A stretch of DNA of 64,000 nt from Camillea tinctor. Its lineage: Eukaryota; Ascomycota; Sordariomycetes; Xylariales; Xylariaceae. The notes under the pieces are model-generated. The model worked only from the letters and a program-made list of their open reading frames with translations. It had not been told where the DNA came from and searched no databases. This document shows, in pieces, positions 46,865-58,090 of this stretch; position 1 is the stretch's first letter; every line of letters begins with the position of its first letter. The translations under genes were made by a program, and so were the position numbers. The stretch lies in the NCBI GenBank assembly GCA_022578605.1, contig MU394057.1, positions 682,001-746,000 on the forward strand, written 5' to 3'.

Positions 46865-47863
46865 TCACAACACAACGCATACATCCTGTTCCTATGACTC
46901 TTACCTGCCTATACATAGTGTATATACGTACATATATTTTGATACTTACCTATCATATTAAGAGGGAAAGAAGAGGAAGCCTTGGCTTTATCCGCGATTG
47001 GAAGTTGTCTACCTATGACCTGTTAGGTGAGGTAATAGAGCATGAGCATGAGCATGAGCAGTAGCTGTACTACATAGGACCTCGTTGTCGTGTCTACCTA
47101 GTAGGTAGTATCTTTGGTTAGGCATTTCTATCTGCATGTAGTATACATATGTATATACTTATATGATGTACCTAAAGTAAGGTTTGGTTATACATACTGC
47201 TTCTTGAATATTTTCAGGGACACCAGACTCATTAAGAAAAGAGTATTTGTTACCTTGGCTTAAACTCTCAACAACTATTTAACTAAAATATCCCATCAAG
47301 TTACCTATGAATATGGTTATTTGATACTCAAAGAAGCATTGTATACTATTAAGTATATCTTGCTCCTCAATGCATATATATATATACTGATGGTTTTATA
47401 ATAGCAATTTACCCACATTTGAGGTACTTACCTACCTATTTAGGTACTCCAGTATCATAAGGTCAAAATGTAAGTAGGTAGATTGTAAATAAATGATGTA
47501 CCTTAGGTTATATGCCATGACCATTACTCTGTCTCTACACTACATATGGTCCACTAGTGTACATACAATGAACTCTAGGTCCTCTATCGTGCGTGTGCTC
47601 TCATTGAGTTTCAAGTCCCTTATTTTTTCTAATGGCTCTTCCTCTGGGGAAAGCTCACATCAATCGTGGACCCTCTTGGTTGAAATGGAGCAATGAAGGG
47701 GAGGGTTCCACTTTGTTGCAACGGGCTTTGTACCTCTACCTCTCCTCCTAGGTAGGTCATGTATGTACATCCATATAATGCTTTAATGGTCTGGGTACAT
47801 AACGTAACAAACCCATAACTATGATCCCTTGCTAAACATAGTGGTAGCGCATACACTACAACT

Positions 47864-47902
47864 GCACACTACACACTACACACTGCACACTACACACTAC
47901 AC
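47864..47902. repeat. ACACT-AC heptanucleotide minisatellite
   Basis: About five copies of a seven-base CACACTA-type unit with one A/G variant. Confidence 0.8.
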
Positions 47903-48179
47903 AATGGCAGTAACAGCAGTAGCATCCGACCTTGTGTATGTATGTAGTGTACATGTTGTGGTACGGTCCTGTACACCGTAGAACATGAACAGGTAGAACA
48001 GGTAGGTAGGTTAAAGTAGGTCTGGGTCTAGTCTACAATTAGCCCAAGTCTAGTCCCATTGGGTCAATGCCAATCCACACAGCAAAGTCGTGCCTTCCCT
48101 TTCGCAATCAACCCTCACTAAACCTTGAACCTTACTCCGTAGAACTTTATTCACTTCCCAAAAGTTCGTTTCTTCGGCT

Positions 48180-49269
48180 TTCCTCAACTTCCAATTCTTT
48201 CCCCCTTCCCATCCCGATGCTCTTCTGAATAACATCAACCTCTCTCCTTCCTTCCCCTCCCCTGCACGCCTCTCCCATTCGTTCTGCCCCCCCTTCTTCT
48301 CTATTTTACTTATCTAACTAGTACATACCATTTTATTCCCTTTTTTCCCTTCCCCCAGAATCATACTGTGCCTCCTACTATTTTCTTGGTGTCCTTCTCC
48401 TTCTGTCTTCTCTCTCTCCCCTTTCTTGCCCAGCAGAAAAAAAAAGACCCATCTCTTTTTTTTCATCCATTTCTCCCTCCTTATCTCTCTCTTTCGTCCT
48501 CTTCACTTTGTCTGTTCCAGACTTTACTTACATCATCCCCGACGGGTTTTGCATCCATTAAAAAAAAAAGCCAGAAAAAAACAACTGGCCAGAAAAACCA
48601 GATTCTTCTATCTGTTTCTTGGCCTCGACAGTCTAGTGTAGGCTTGACGTGACAAGCTTTCTTCCATGTCCTCCCACTAGAACTCGGTCTACCTTTCTTC
48701 GTGTCTATCTCGGCACTGGAATTCCCCCAACTCGACCCGTCTTTTTCACCTAGCCGAACTGTCGTGACATTCCCGACCGTTGGCTACTCAAAATCGTTCA
48801 CGGTCAAAGTAGCTTTCTGGAGTTCACACTCGTTTTCCCCTCTGGTCGCAGGCGTCCGCAATTTTCCTCTGCATCTACGCGTCTTCTTGTCTCTACTACC
48901 GCATTTCCTCGCTCGATTTGCCTTCCCTTCAGTACGTCCTGAATTTGCGATAGAACAAGCGTGTGTGTTTTGAAGGTATGTTGGTTATTTTTATGTGTTG
49001 TTCCCTATGCAGATAGGCGAGAGAGAAACCTGGTCTGGTTGGGACGAGCAAAGGGATTGGTTTTCTGCATTCTCGTCTTTCTTGGTTCGCTTGTTAAACT
49101 GTTTAGATGCCTGTCTGCTGACTCGTGACACACTAACAGCATCTTTCCACCTGAGTCTTTCTCGCCCCTTCTGATTTCCGCATCCATTCGATAGACCTGC
49201 CGAGCGAAGCGAGGGCCAGTTGTCCGTGGGTTGCGGTTAGTTGAACTCGTGAACCCCGAACCGTTGAAT
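48180..49269 (+). promoter_or_regulatory. pyrimidine-rich leader/promoter of the BNI4-like gene
   Basis: Strong CT bias from about 48180, typical of fungal promoters and 5' leaders. A GTATGT at 48976 with an acceptor-like CTAACAG near 49133-49139 could define a 5' UTR intron; this is tentative. Open frames within it are low-complexity Ser/Leu/Phe strings caused by the CT bias. Confidence 0.5.
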
Positions 49270-51935
49270 ATGGCTGCATTGGTTCAAACTTATACTCAGC
49301 AAACTGGAACTGTGACTTTGCTCCACACAGAAACAAACTCGACTACAGGAATCATGCCGCCAACACCGCAGGCTCATTCTGGGCAACAGTACACAGGCAA
49401 CCAGCCAAGAAACAATTATCACAGCCTATCGGGAAGTGTAGGAGGACAGACGACGACATATCGCGGCAACACCACAGCGCCAGTCCAGCCGTATGCATTC
49501 ACGGCCACCCCCAGTCTTGCTAACGGCGGACAGAGGCCGCAGCAATATGGGAACTATCGAACCCCTTCAGGGTCTTCGGTTCCTACTGTGCAGGTGACAG
49601 ACCAGAGAACACAAGCCGCAGCCACGCCGGCCGCCCCTCGGCCTCCGCTCAACAGCACGAGCAACCAGCCAACATTCGCACAAGTGGTCGCCCAGAAGGC
49701 ATCTCCTGAGCGATATAGAAGACCAGTGCCGAAATTTACTGATTCTTCGCCTAGTGCCGTGCAGACATCACAGCCACAAGGTTCTGCGGCGCCTTCAGGC
49801 TCGGGCATGGCTACTCTCGTTCATCTTTACAACCCCAGAGCGGCAGTGCCAGACCGCAAGGCCGCAACTCCAAGAAATACGGCAACGCTTACCAACATCA
49901 ACGATAGACCTCACAGTGCTTATGCTGCTATGGACGACATGCAGCTGTACCGACACGCTCCCGAGCAGGAGAACAAGAGATTTCGGCGGCGCAGTATTCA
50001 CTCGATCAATTCTACCGATTACCCCAACCCCCTGTCCCCGCAGGAGTTCAGACGGGCGGAAGAATCACTCCGCAAGGACGCAGTAGCGTCGTTGAAGAAG
50101 CACAGCAACGAAAAAGAGCAAAGACCTGCACGAGTCGTTCCACTTCCACCCCCTGCTGCAACTGACAGGAACGCCATGCATGTCAGGAATGGTAGTTCAG
50201 ATAGTGTTGTTTCGAGCCGAAGCAGCAATTCGCGGCCTTCATCTGTGAGTTATCCATAATTCCACTTGATTTATATAAGATACCCAGACCCATTGGCCAA
50301 TCAGACGAATGTCCACCCCGTCTCCTCACTAATGTATACTGACTGAGCGTGCCAATCAGTCCGCAAATCGAAACTCCAATGTTTCTAACCCCACAGGAAG
50401 CCCCGCCTCAACCTCCTCCACCTCTGGAGAAAAGCCCTCGAGCCACGATCAGGCCAAGCTAGTAAATATACCGCCTCGTGGCTCGTCGACTGATGCCAGC
50501 AAACGAGTTCACAATCCATCCCCCCTATCGAAACCGGTAACTATGGGTCCCGGATCCTCATCGGACGACACGGCCACGCCGGCGGATGCGGCCACCTCAT
50601 CCCAAGCGAAGCCGTCGGCTTCACCTTCTGGCTCCAAGCCTGATAGTCCTGCAGCTAAGCAGCTCGCTGCCATCAACGAGAAGGGAGGGAAATCGAAGAG
50701 CAAGACTTCAAGATTACGGCGGGCTTTCTCATTCGGCAGTGCTGCGGAACTGAAGAAAATGACAGGACAGGATGCCGGTTCCGATGCAGTTAAGACTACA
50801 CCGCAAAACGATGCTGCCGGACCAAACAAAGCACCTACCGCGGAGGATCTGTATGAGGAGGAGCAAGCTCGCATCGCTCAGAAGCAGGAGGAGGGCGGAA
50901 TCGGTCACAGTATCTATGCTGGTACGAAGCTATTCTCGGGGTCAACCGACAACCTGTCAATTTCATCGACGGCTTCATCCGCATCGATCATGCTCCGTAA
51001 GATGGGACGTGGTATGAAGAAAGGCAGTCGGTCGCTTGTTGGTCTCTTCCGGCCCAAATCGATGATAGGGGCACCGAGCGACGATGCTACGACACCCGGC
51101 GCCTCTCAGGCTGCCGTCTCGATGGTCACGGTGGAAGCCGAGCGGGAGAGAGTGAACGTCAACGCTGATGTGCAAAGTCAACAAGCAGGCGGTACTGGAT
51201 TCCCCCATCTGGAGAGAAACTCGATCGATGCGTCAAGAAATCCTGATGGTCTACAATCCGATCGTCTCGGCAGTTCTGGTACTGAGAATTCTGGTGCAAG
51301 GAAAAGCATTGTCGGGGGTGAGAAGGAAAGACAAGAGGTTCTCGCTACTATTCGCAAGGGAATCCTTAAGAGTATGTCAAAATATCCTAGTTGCAATTTT
51401 CCCTCCCTTCCCATGACTAACTGGACTTTCAGCCCGAAGCAACTCCCCGAGCCCATCAACTCGCGGCTCCGAGGCCAAAGGTCCTACCTTTGACCTTCCT
51501 ATGATTCCCACCGTCACCGACTCCCCTAACTCGAGCGCCCCCAGTACGCCAAATGAAGATATGCAAGGTCACAAGCGAAATGGTTCGATCGCCATCGGCA
51601 ATGAGGACTACTTTATGTCGGCACTCCGCCTACGTCAAGATACGAAGAGTGCCCCGACGACACCGCAAGGTGGTATCAGCAAGCGCAACGCTACGTTTAG
51701 TCCGAGAATCGTGTTCTACGACACGTGGCCGAGTGGAGAGTATGACCGTCGCGGCGAGATTGCTACTTGCAATCGCCTAACGCCGATGCTTGCCCAACAG
51801 ATCAAAGAAGAGTTGAACAGCTTCAAGATGGTAGGGTCCCCGAATTTGGATTGGCTTCTCATGAATGCATACTTATCCGAGTTTTAGGAAATGGAGGTTC
51901 ACGAGACGTCTAAGATCTATACGCACTTTTTCTAA
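49270..51935 (+). CDS. BNI4: BNI4-like scaffold protein (septum/chitin-synthase targeting), 810 aa
   Basis: Four exons: 49270-50244, 50360-51371, 51433-51830 and 51888-51935, with introns of 115, 61 and 57 bp (donors GTGAGT, GTATGT, GTAGGG). Most of the chain is disordered and rich in Ser, Pro, Thr and Gln. There is one basic helix-prone block (SKTSRLRRAFSFGSAAELKK) and GSRSLVGLFRPKS. The conserved part is the C terminus: FSPRIVFYDTWPSGEYDRRG, then CNRLTPMLAQQIKEELNSFK, ending KIYTHFF in the 16-codon last exon. RIVF at about residues 754-757 fits an RVxF docking site for protein phosphatase 1. This arrangement is that of yeast Bni4, which links Glc7 phosphatase and chitin-synthase activator Chs4 to septins at the bud neck. 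The name rests on my recollection of that C-terminal domain, so it is probable, not certain. In a hyphal fungus the site would be the septum. Confidence 0.7.
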
Positions 51936-53534
51936 CGATGAGGCGCTCCACCACGAAACCCCAGGCATACATTCCGTTCTCGATTGAAGGCGATAGACCT
52001 GCGATCATGTATTCGACTTTCGTACAAAGTGGCGTTTGCACACGGTCAGCATAGTAAGGTGTCACGGCGTTATATTGCGATTTACGATTACTCTGCTTTC
52101 TATCTTATTTTATTTTATTTTTGACCAGATGAGGACTTTGGTCGTGGTTATAATTCCCAGCAATGGCGGCAACGGCGAATGTCTAATAAACTCTCGGCGA
52201 TACATCATACTCACAGCAATTCCCTCGTTTCCCTCCAGGGATTTAGGTTGCACACTGACACAACAAGATAGAGAAGAAAGAAAAAAAAGGATGTCCTCTT
52301 AACAGGGACCTACTAAGTGTGACGGACGTGCATAATGGTGGGCAGTCTTAGATGCATGGAGGGGGAAAGCCGGCCTTTTGGCGGAGACTAGGGGATTCTT
52401 GACCAAGAAATTCATGGATTCTATCTGGTCTCTTGATAACGAGGGAAGAAAAAAACAGATTCAAAGAAGAAAAAAAGAAAGAAAGAGCCTGGGAAAATTC
52501 CACAGCGTTGGGAATGGAATACTGATGAAGACAAAACAAACCCCATGGGTCGGAAAAGCGATTATTATTTTTATTTCATTTTATTATCCTTCATTTTTTT
52601 TATTATCTCTCGCTCTCTCTCATTGTGTGTCTTTTTTTTTGTTCCTGGTAAAACAGCGGCATCATCTCTTTGTCTATGTAATTTGAGCGACACCCCCGAG
52701 GCAACAAGGCAACAAAACAGTTGAAGGGACAGATTCTTTTGGAAGCAAAGATAGATGTATGTGTATGTATGCGTCCTTTCTACTAGACGCTAGGGAGATA
52801 GTGACGGAAAAGCAAAGTCTCAGCCGACCCATTTGTGTCATTGAACAACGGAACTTGCTCGCGAGATTAGATGTATAGTGATGGTGATGATGATCAAGAA
52901 GTGTATTTTTAGCCAAAGATTTGCAAGCAAGAAATTCCGATAGCAGACTATTCTAACTACTACCACTAGTAACCAGCGTACGCTGCCTTTACGCGTATAA
53001 CATCTAACCTAGCCTAGTATATACTACTAACTAAACTTACACTTCACTAACACGTTCACACTCACACCGCCACGTATGTTCTTTTTCTTTTTTTCCTTTT
53101 TTTTCCCCCGGCTTCTTACCTACTTTGCTCTTTAGTGGGTGGCAGGTGGGTGAGGAGGGGATGGGGGATGGGCAGAGAAGAGAGAGTGGAGGGGAAGAAG
53201 AGTGGCAAGTGGTTGGAAAGAATTAGCTAATAAGGGCAAGAAATTGGTGATTAGAGGGTTCCAAGTTTTTGGTCCTGATCTCTACCATAGACGATACGGC
53301 TCGGGGTTGGATGGGTGGATAATGTTTCCTGGTTACGGAAGACGGTTAACCCCCCATGATCTTCCCCTTTTGATCCTAATACCCTATACGCATTGCAGAC
53401 AACAACTCCAACTACCTAAACTAGGTACAGGTACAGGCACAGGTACCAGTACTTTGAGTGGGGAATACGAGATATTGGGCGATAACGAGGAGGCGCAGCA
53501 ACCACCTAACCATACGGAGTACCTAGTGTAGGTA
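51936..53534. other. intergenic, about 1.6 kb, no gene supported
   Basis: Probable 3' UTR of the BNI4-like gene with T-rich tracts, then spacer. Near 53420-53450 there are short GGTACAG/CAGGTAC repeats. The 109-codon frame at 53202-53531 is not supported. Confidence 0.5.
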
Positions 53535-53849
53535 CAGTGGGTGGAAAAAAATGAAGACCAATTTTTTTTTTTAGAGCTTAGCCCGGAAATAATTGACAAC
53601 CAACTCCAAATTTTAGCTTAACAAGAACAACATGTATTATAGCAAAATGTCGTTTTTAAAAATTAAAAAAATTACATATATATTATTTAGTAGATAAATT
53701 ATTTATTTACAATTTTTTTATTTTAAAAATATGGTATGTTGTGCTATAAATAAATAAAGTGAATAGTAGTTAGTTTTAAAATTGGTTGTCAATTATTTCC
53801 TACCTGAAGTGCAAAAAAAAAATTGGTCTTCATTTATTTCCTCCCACTG
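53535..53849. mobile_element. fold-back MITE, 315 bp, TA target duplication
   Basis: The ends are inverted copies starting CAGTGGG-GGAAA and matching over about 75 bp, including AATGAAGACCAATT and GGAAATAATTGACAACCAA. TA lies at both borders (53533-53534, 53850-53851). The AT-rich centre is also partly self-complementary, so nearly the whole element folds back. No coding capacity. The CAGTGGG ends with TA suggest a non-autonomous Tc1/mariner-type element, distinct from the Fot1-like element at 8.3 kb. Confidence 0.88.
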
Positions 53850-54253
53850 TAGGTTCACCTGAATCCCACACCAGCGCGCGACTAACGTTCGCTTATAGCG
53901 CCAGGGCATGATAGCCAATCAAATAATCCCCCTTGACAGGGAACCCCATATTTCATGATTGTGGGGTTTATCTGCAAGGCTGACGAAATAGTTTAAACCT
54001 TAGGAAGTTTAAAAAAAAATTGTGTTACAACAGTAGCTTATAGCTTACAACGCAGCTGAGCATTGGTTCGTCCCAATTCAATTCTTTCAACTATCACTTT
54101 TTAATACGCCAAGAAGAGAGCCAAGATTCATTCATTCTGGCGCCCCGAATCGTGGGGAAAGGTCGCATCCTCACTTTCTGGAGAAGTGGAATTGCTGGTA
54201 GCTTAGGCTCAGCCTCGAGTGATTGTTGTTGTATGCTCAGAGGTTCTGTCGCT
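53850..54253. other. promoter region of DUS1
   Basis: About 400 bases between the MITE and the DUS1 start. No clear TATA box. An in-frame ATG at 54233 lies seven codons before the chosen start. Confidence 0.4.
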
Positions 54254-56109
54254 ATGGCTTCAACTTTGGTGAAGCCCAAGCTGCATGGCCGGGCTTTCTA
54301 CGAAAGCATAGGCAGCCCCAAGTTCGTTGTGGCTCCCATGGTTGACCAGTCCGAGTTTGTATGTCGCCCGCTGTTCCCTGTTCGATGTCTTCTGTCTGCT
54401 AGAACCCGGGGTCACTAACAAGCGTCGATGAGGGTCTACACCATTCATAGGCGTGGAGAATGCTCACACGATCTTTCCTCACTCCCGTCGAGAATGCCAA
54501 AGTGCTAGCCTACACACCTATGTTCCACGCCCGCTTATTCGCCGAGAACCCCAAGTACCGAGAAACACATTTCCAAGCGACGATACAACCTCCCGCGACC
54601 GCCTCCTCCGAGCCCAGCACCTTCGCCCCCTTCCTCGACGGCAACCCCCAGATCGACCGTCCCCTTTTTGTCCAATTCTGTGCCAATGATGCCGAGCATC
54701 TTCTCAACGCCGCCCAACATGTTGCGCCGTACTGCGATGCTGTCGACTTGAACTTAGGCTGTCCTCAGGGTATAGCGCGCAAGGGGCACTACGGCGCATT
54801 TTTGCAGGAGGATCAGGATCTGATCTATAAGCTAATCAATAACCTGCACAACAACTTACCCGTACCTGTGACAGCCAAGATCCGCATCCTCGAGACCAAG
54901 GAAGACACTCTCGCGTACGCCAAGAATGTGCTCGCCGCCGGCGCCAGCATCATCACCGTACACGGCCGCCGACGCGAGCAGAAGGGCCATTTGACCGGTG
55001 TCGCCGACTGGGAATACATACGCTACCTGCGTGAGAATCTGCCTAAGGGGACTGTCATCTTCGCCAATGGCAACGTTTTACAGCATGGTGACCTCGAGAA
55101 GTGTCTAGAGGCCACTGGCGCCGACGCTGTCATGAGCGCCGAAGGAAATCTCAGCGATCCAGCAATATTTGCCAGTGTGCCGCCTGTGGGCCAAGAGGGC
55201 CGGGAGTACTGGCGTGGCGGAGATGGAAGGGGGGGCTGGAGGGTCGACGCTGTGTTTAGACGGTACATGGACATCATACACAAGTATGTCTTACAGCAGG
55301 AGCCGCCGAGTCGCCGACCCCTTTTTGTAGTAGGAGATGATGAGAGTTGGCTCCGGGAGGATAATGCCCAAGATGAAGGGGAAGAAGGGCCAGCCAGGAA
55401 AAAGCGGAAGAAGGGGAGCAGCGGTGGTGGCAAAGGACACGAGCTGTCGCCGAACCTCGTCGCTAGCCGACCCCATCTATTTCACCTGCTCCGCCACTTT
55501 GTTTCGCGGCATACGGATATACGCGATATTCTAGCCCGGTCCTACTCTGCCGACATAGATGCCATGGAGAAGGTTCTAGATATGGTCGAACGTCGCGTAG
55601 CCGAGGGCCTTATCGCGTACAAGAAGACGGACGGTAGGAGTCTAGAGGAAGAGCCGGAGACCAAGCCCAAAACTCAACCGCAAGAGCCACCAAAAAATGA
55701 AGCGAGTGGTGGTCAAGGGGAAGCAGAGGTGGATCCAGAGTACGATCCCGAGAGCTCAGTAGCCACAGTCAAGGCTTGCAAGCGGCCCTGGTGGATCGCG
55801 CAGCCTATCGTTAGACCCCTACCGAAAGAGGCCCTAGCTAAGGGCAGCATTAGCATAAGTAAGAAGGACAAGAAGAAGCAGCAGCAGGAAGCCGAAGCCG
55901 AAGCCAAGGCCAAATCTTCCACTGCTGCTGTTGTTGCTACTGCCGCTATTGGCGCTGCGGTAGCCGTAGAGAGTATCGCAAATGGAGCTGGGCAGAAAGA
56001 GGATGAGGAACGGAAAGGAGAGCCTGCTGGCGGTAACAGTAACAAGGAAAACAATAAAGAGACGAATGGAAGGGTAGAGGATGAAAAGCTAGGGAGCGGC
56101 ACGGAATAA
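54254..56109 (+). CDS. DUS1: tRNA-dihydrouridine(16/17) synthase Dus1, 587 aa
   Basis: Exons 54254-54358 and 54451-56109; the intron 54359-54450 has donor GTATGT and acceptor TAG in phase 0. The start at 54254 gives MASTLVKPKLHGRAFYESIG as in relatives; 54233 is an alternative. The N-terminal 330 residues form the FMN-dependent TIM barrel. KFVVAPMVDQSE lies at the first strand, LFVQFCANDAEHLLNAAQ at the second, and VDLNLGCPQGIARKGHYGA contains the catalytic Cys139. TVHGRRREQKGHLTG and VIFANGNVLQHGDLEKCLEATGADAVMSAEG complete the phosphate site. It reduces uridines 16 and 17 in the tRNA D-loop with NAD(P)H. The C-terminal helical domain follows, interrupted by an acidic and lysine-rich insert at about 370-400. 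A roughly 180-residue tail is rich in Glu, Lys and Ala. The tail makes it clearly longer than yeast Dus1 (about 423). Confidence 0.93.
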
Positions 56110-57536
56110 CTCGCCGTATAGGCGGGGATCCAAGAAAGCACAAAACCTAACGACTGAGGGCATAAGCTCGTTGCTAAGTTAGGATTGTTTTTTGAGGATA
56201 AAATAAGATATAAAAAAAAAGGGGGGGGGATAAGCACACGTTTCGAGGTTCCATCGGCAGATAGAATCCTCTGGGATGGACTTTGTGGGAAGCGCGAGAG
56301 CGGCACATGCATGAATAGATGGGGCTTCTTTTAATAGAAAAAAAAGCTGCATCTATTCCTTCGGAGTTATATTATTAGATATTCGAAACGAGGTTTACGA
56401 TATGATGGGATGATATTAGACTACCTCGGGATATGATATAGATGGCGGATATGGGGATGGCAGGATGAATGGATGGATGGATGGATAGATATAGGAACTA
56501 GGGGGAAAGGGGGGTTAAAATGAGAGATGATGATTACATATAGGTTATTAGGTTTGGCCTATCGGTTGAAATGCTCGTGATGCTGTATATAGGGAGCTGA
56601 GAAATGGATAAGGTTTGAAGCCATATAGGTCAGCCTTATGCTTGTCTGCTTATCGCCTTGCTTAATTTTTCGTGGCTAGCACTGATGTGAGTTGATGAGT
56701 TGGTGGTGGAGTTTATGATACGCTGAGGAGCAGAGGAGGTACATTGAGAGCTTGCATAGGTAAATAGGGGGGAGCGGATGAATCTATAGCTCTTAGAGGG
56801 GAAATGAAATGGTGATTTTTTTAAGGGTAGCAGAGGTTATGTTAGAGTTGGGGAAGATAGAATAAACAAAAGAGAGAAAGACAGACAGGAGTGATTACAG
56901 TAAGTCTTCCTCGGGATTTGCGCGTTATGTCTCTCGTCTCTGTTGAACTACGCTTTCTACGGTATTGACTAACTAGCAGACACTCCTTTGCTCGGGTAAT
57001 CCCCTTTTTACTTTCTCTCCGTGTCTGTATTTGACTTGGCCTATGTCTCTTACAATAATAGGGAAGGGAAGAAGGGAAAGGGGTCTAATCAATGATCCCT
57101 TCTAGGAAGTATATTTATCATCTCCTCGACCCGTTAATCCCCGGGGGTTTTTTTTTTCTCCCGCTCCCTCACCCACTCCATCTTTCTTATATTCATCTAC
57201 AGAATAGCAACGGCAATTCCAACATCGTGAGGTGAATAAGTAAATTTTTACTTAACCCGGGTATCTAGGTTATATCACTAACCCTGACCTTTATCCCTCT
57301 TCCCTCTAAACCAGGGCCAAGGGGAAAAGGCAGTCCGTAATCGTCATAGATCAAATAAAAAAGTCAAATGAAATTATTAACGTAAAATAGTTGATTTTAT
57401 ATTTCTAGTCTGGGGTATATATAAAAATATGCTTATAATGCACGCATGTGCGTGGGTATGTATATATATGGGGTGAGAGCCGCAACACATAGCTCTACCC
57501 ATCATCGCTGTCATCCTTGGGGGTATATAACAAGCC

Positions 57537-57587
<51 letters not shown>

Positions 57588-57943
57588 CCAACTGTGCTTG
57601 TCAGGACATCACTTTCTCCTCTCCTCTCTTCATCCACAAACTTGGCTACACGTCATTAGCGTCACGAACCAATCTCACCCTCGTGCATAGTCCCCTTCCC
57701 CCCCTCCGCCTTTCTCTCATCTCCATCTCCACCTCAAACCAGTGGGCACAGGGAAAAAAAGTCCTCCTACCCCTTCTTTCGCTTCCTTCTATTTCCCTTC
57801 TCCCCCCCTTCCTCCCCCTGGTATGCGTATGGGTATGTATATGCAAACGTGTGTCGTAAACGCCAGGCCAAACAAGGCCAAGACAAGACAGAACGCAAAA
57901 CGTAAAGGCAACGGTAAAGGTGAAGGTGAAGATAAGGACGAGG
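56110..57943. other. intergenic, about 1.8 kb
   Basis: Probable DUS1 3' UTR with GGATG/GATGGATG repeats near 56450-56490, then spacer containing a long CT microsatellite. Open frames over the CT tract are repeat artefacts. Confidence 0.5.
57538..57581. repeat. CT/GA dinucleotide microsatellite, about 22 units
   Basis: A perfect alternating run of about 43 bases within a pyrimidine-rich stretch. Confidence 0.95.
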
Positions 57944-58090
57944 TTAAAACTTCATCCGCTGCGACCTCGGCAGCCACGACGAGCACAAGTGCAGCGCCAT
58001 GGCGAAGACGCCGCAGCCGGCGGACACGACGCCGACGACGAGGGCGAGGGCGGCGGCGGCGCGGTCGGCGGTCGGCATTAGGTGGTACAT
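57944..58090 (-). CDS. possible tiny membrane protein or terminal exon, 48 codons
   Basis: A minus-strand frame from ATG at 58090 (or 58078) to TAA at 57944-57946. Nearly every codon from 58066 to 57950 ends in G or C (GCC, CTC, GTC, GGC), unlike the AT/CT-rich surroundings, which is typical of real exons in this genome. The product has one hydrophobic segment (AAAALALVVGVVSAGCGVFA) followed by a basic tail ending RSQRMKF. The opposite strand can also be read, as Arg-rich low-complexity sequence, but with poorer codon usage. It could be a stand-alone micropeptide or the last exon of a gene whose upstream exons I could not identify. No family is recognised. Confidence 0.35.
   Translation of the reverse strand: MYHLMPTADRAAAALALVVGVVSAGCGVFAMALHLCSSWLPRSQRMKF

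Larger units (their letters stand above)
38821..49269. other. gene-poor interval, about 10.4 kb
   Basis: No convincing coding region on either strand. The longest frames (for example 42424-42940 and 41441-41755, minus) lack motifs, third-position G/C bias and partners to splice with. The sequence is AT-rich with abundant simple repeats (CATA/TATG, GA, a 14-base C run) and many TAGGTACCTA/ACCTAGGT words. A GC-richer island lies at about 41240-41480. The last 1.1 kb becomes strongly CT-rich and is probably the leader and promoter of the BNI4-like gene. Long non-coding RNA or a large regulatory region is possible but not shown. Confidence 0.55.

Noticed and set aside
48368..48652. Phe/Leu/Ser-rich frame that resembles a membrane protein
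   Set aside because: A by-product of the CT-rich leader; no codon bias and no splice partners.
57446..57859. A 137-codon frame across the CT microsatellite, and its antisense Glu/Arg frame
   Set aside because: Most of it is (Leu-Ser)n or (Arg-Glu)n translated from the dinucleotide repeat.
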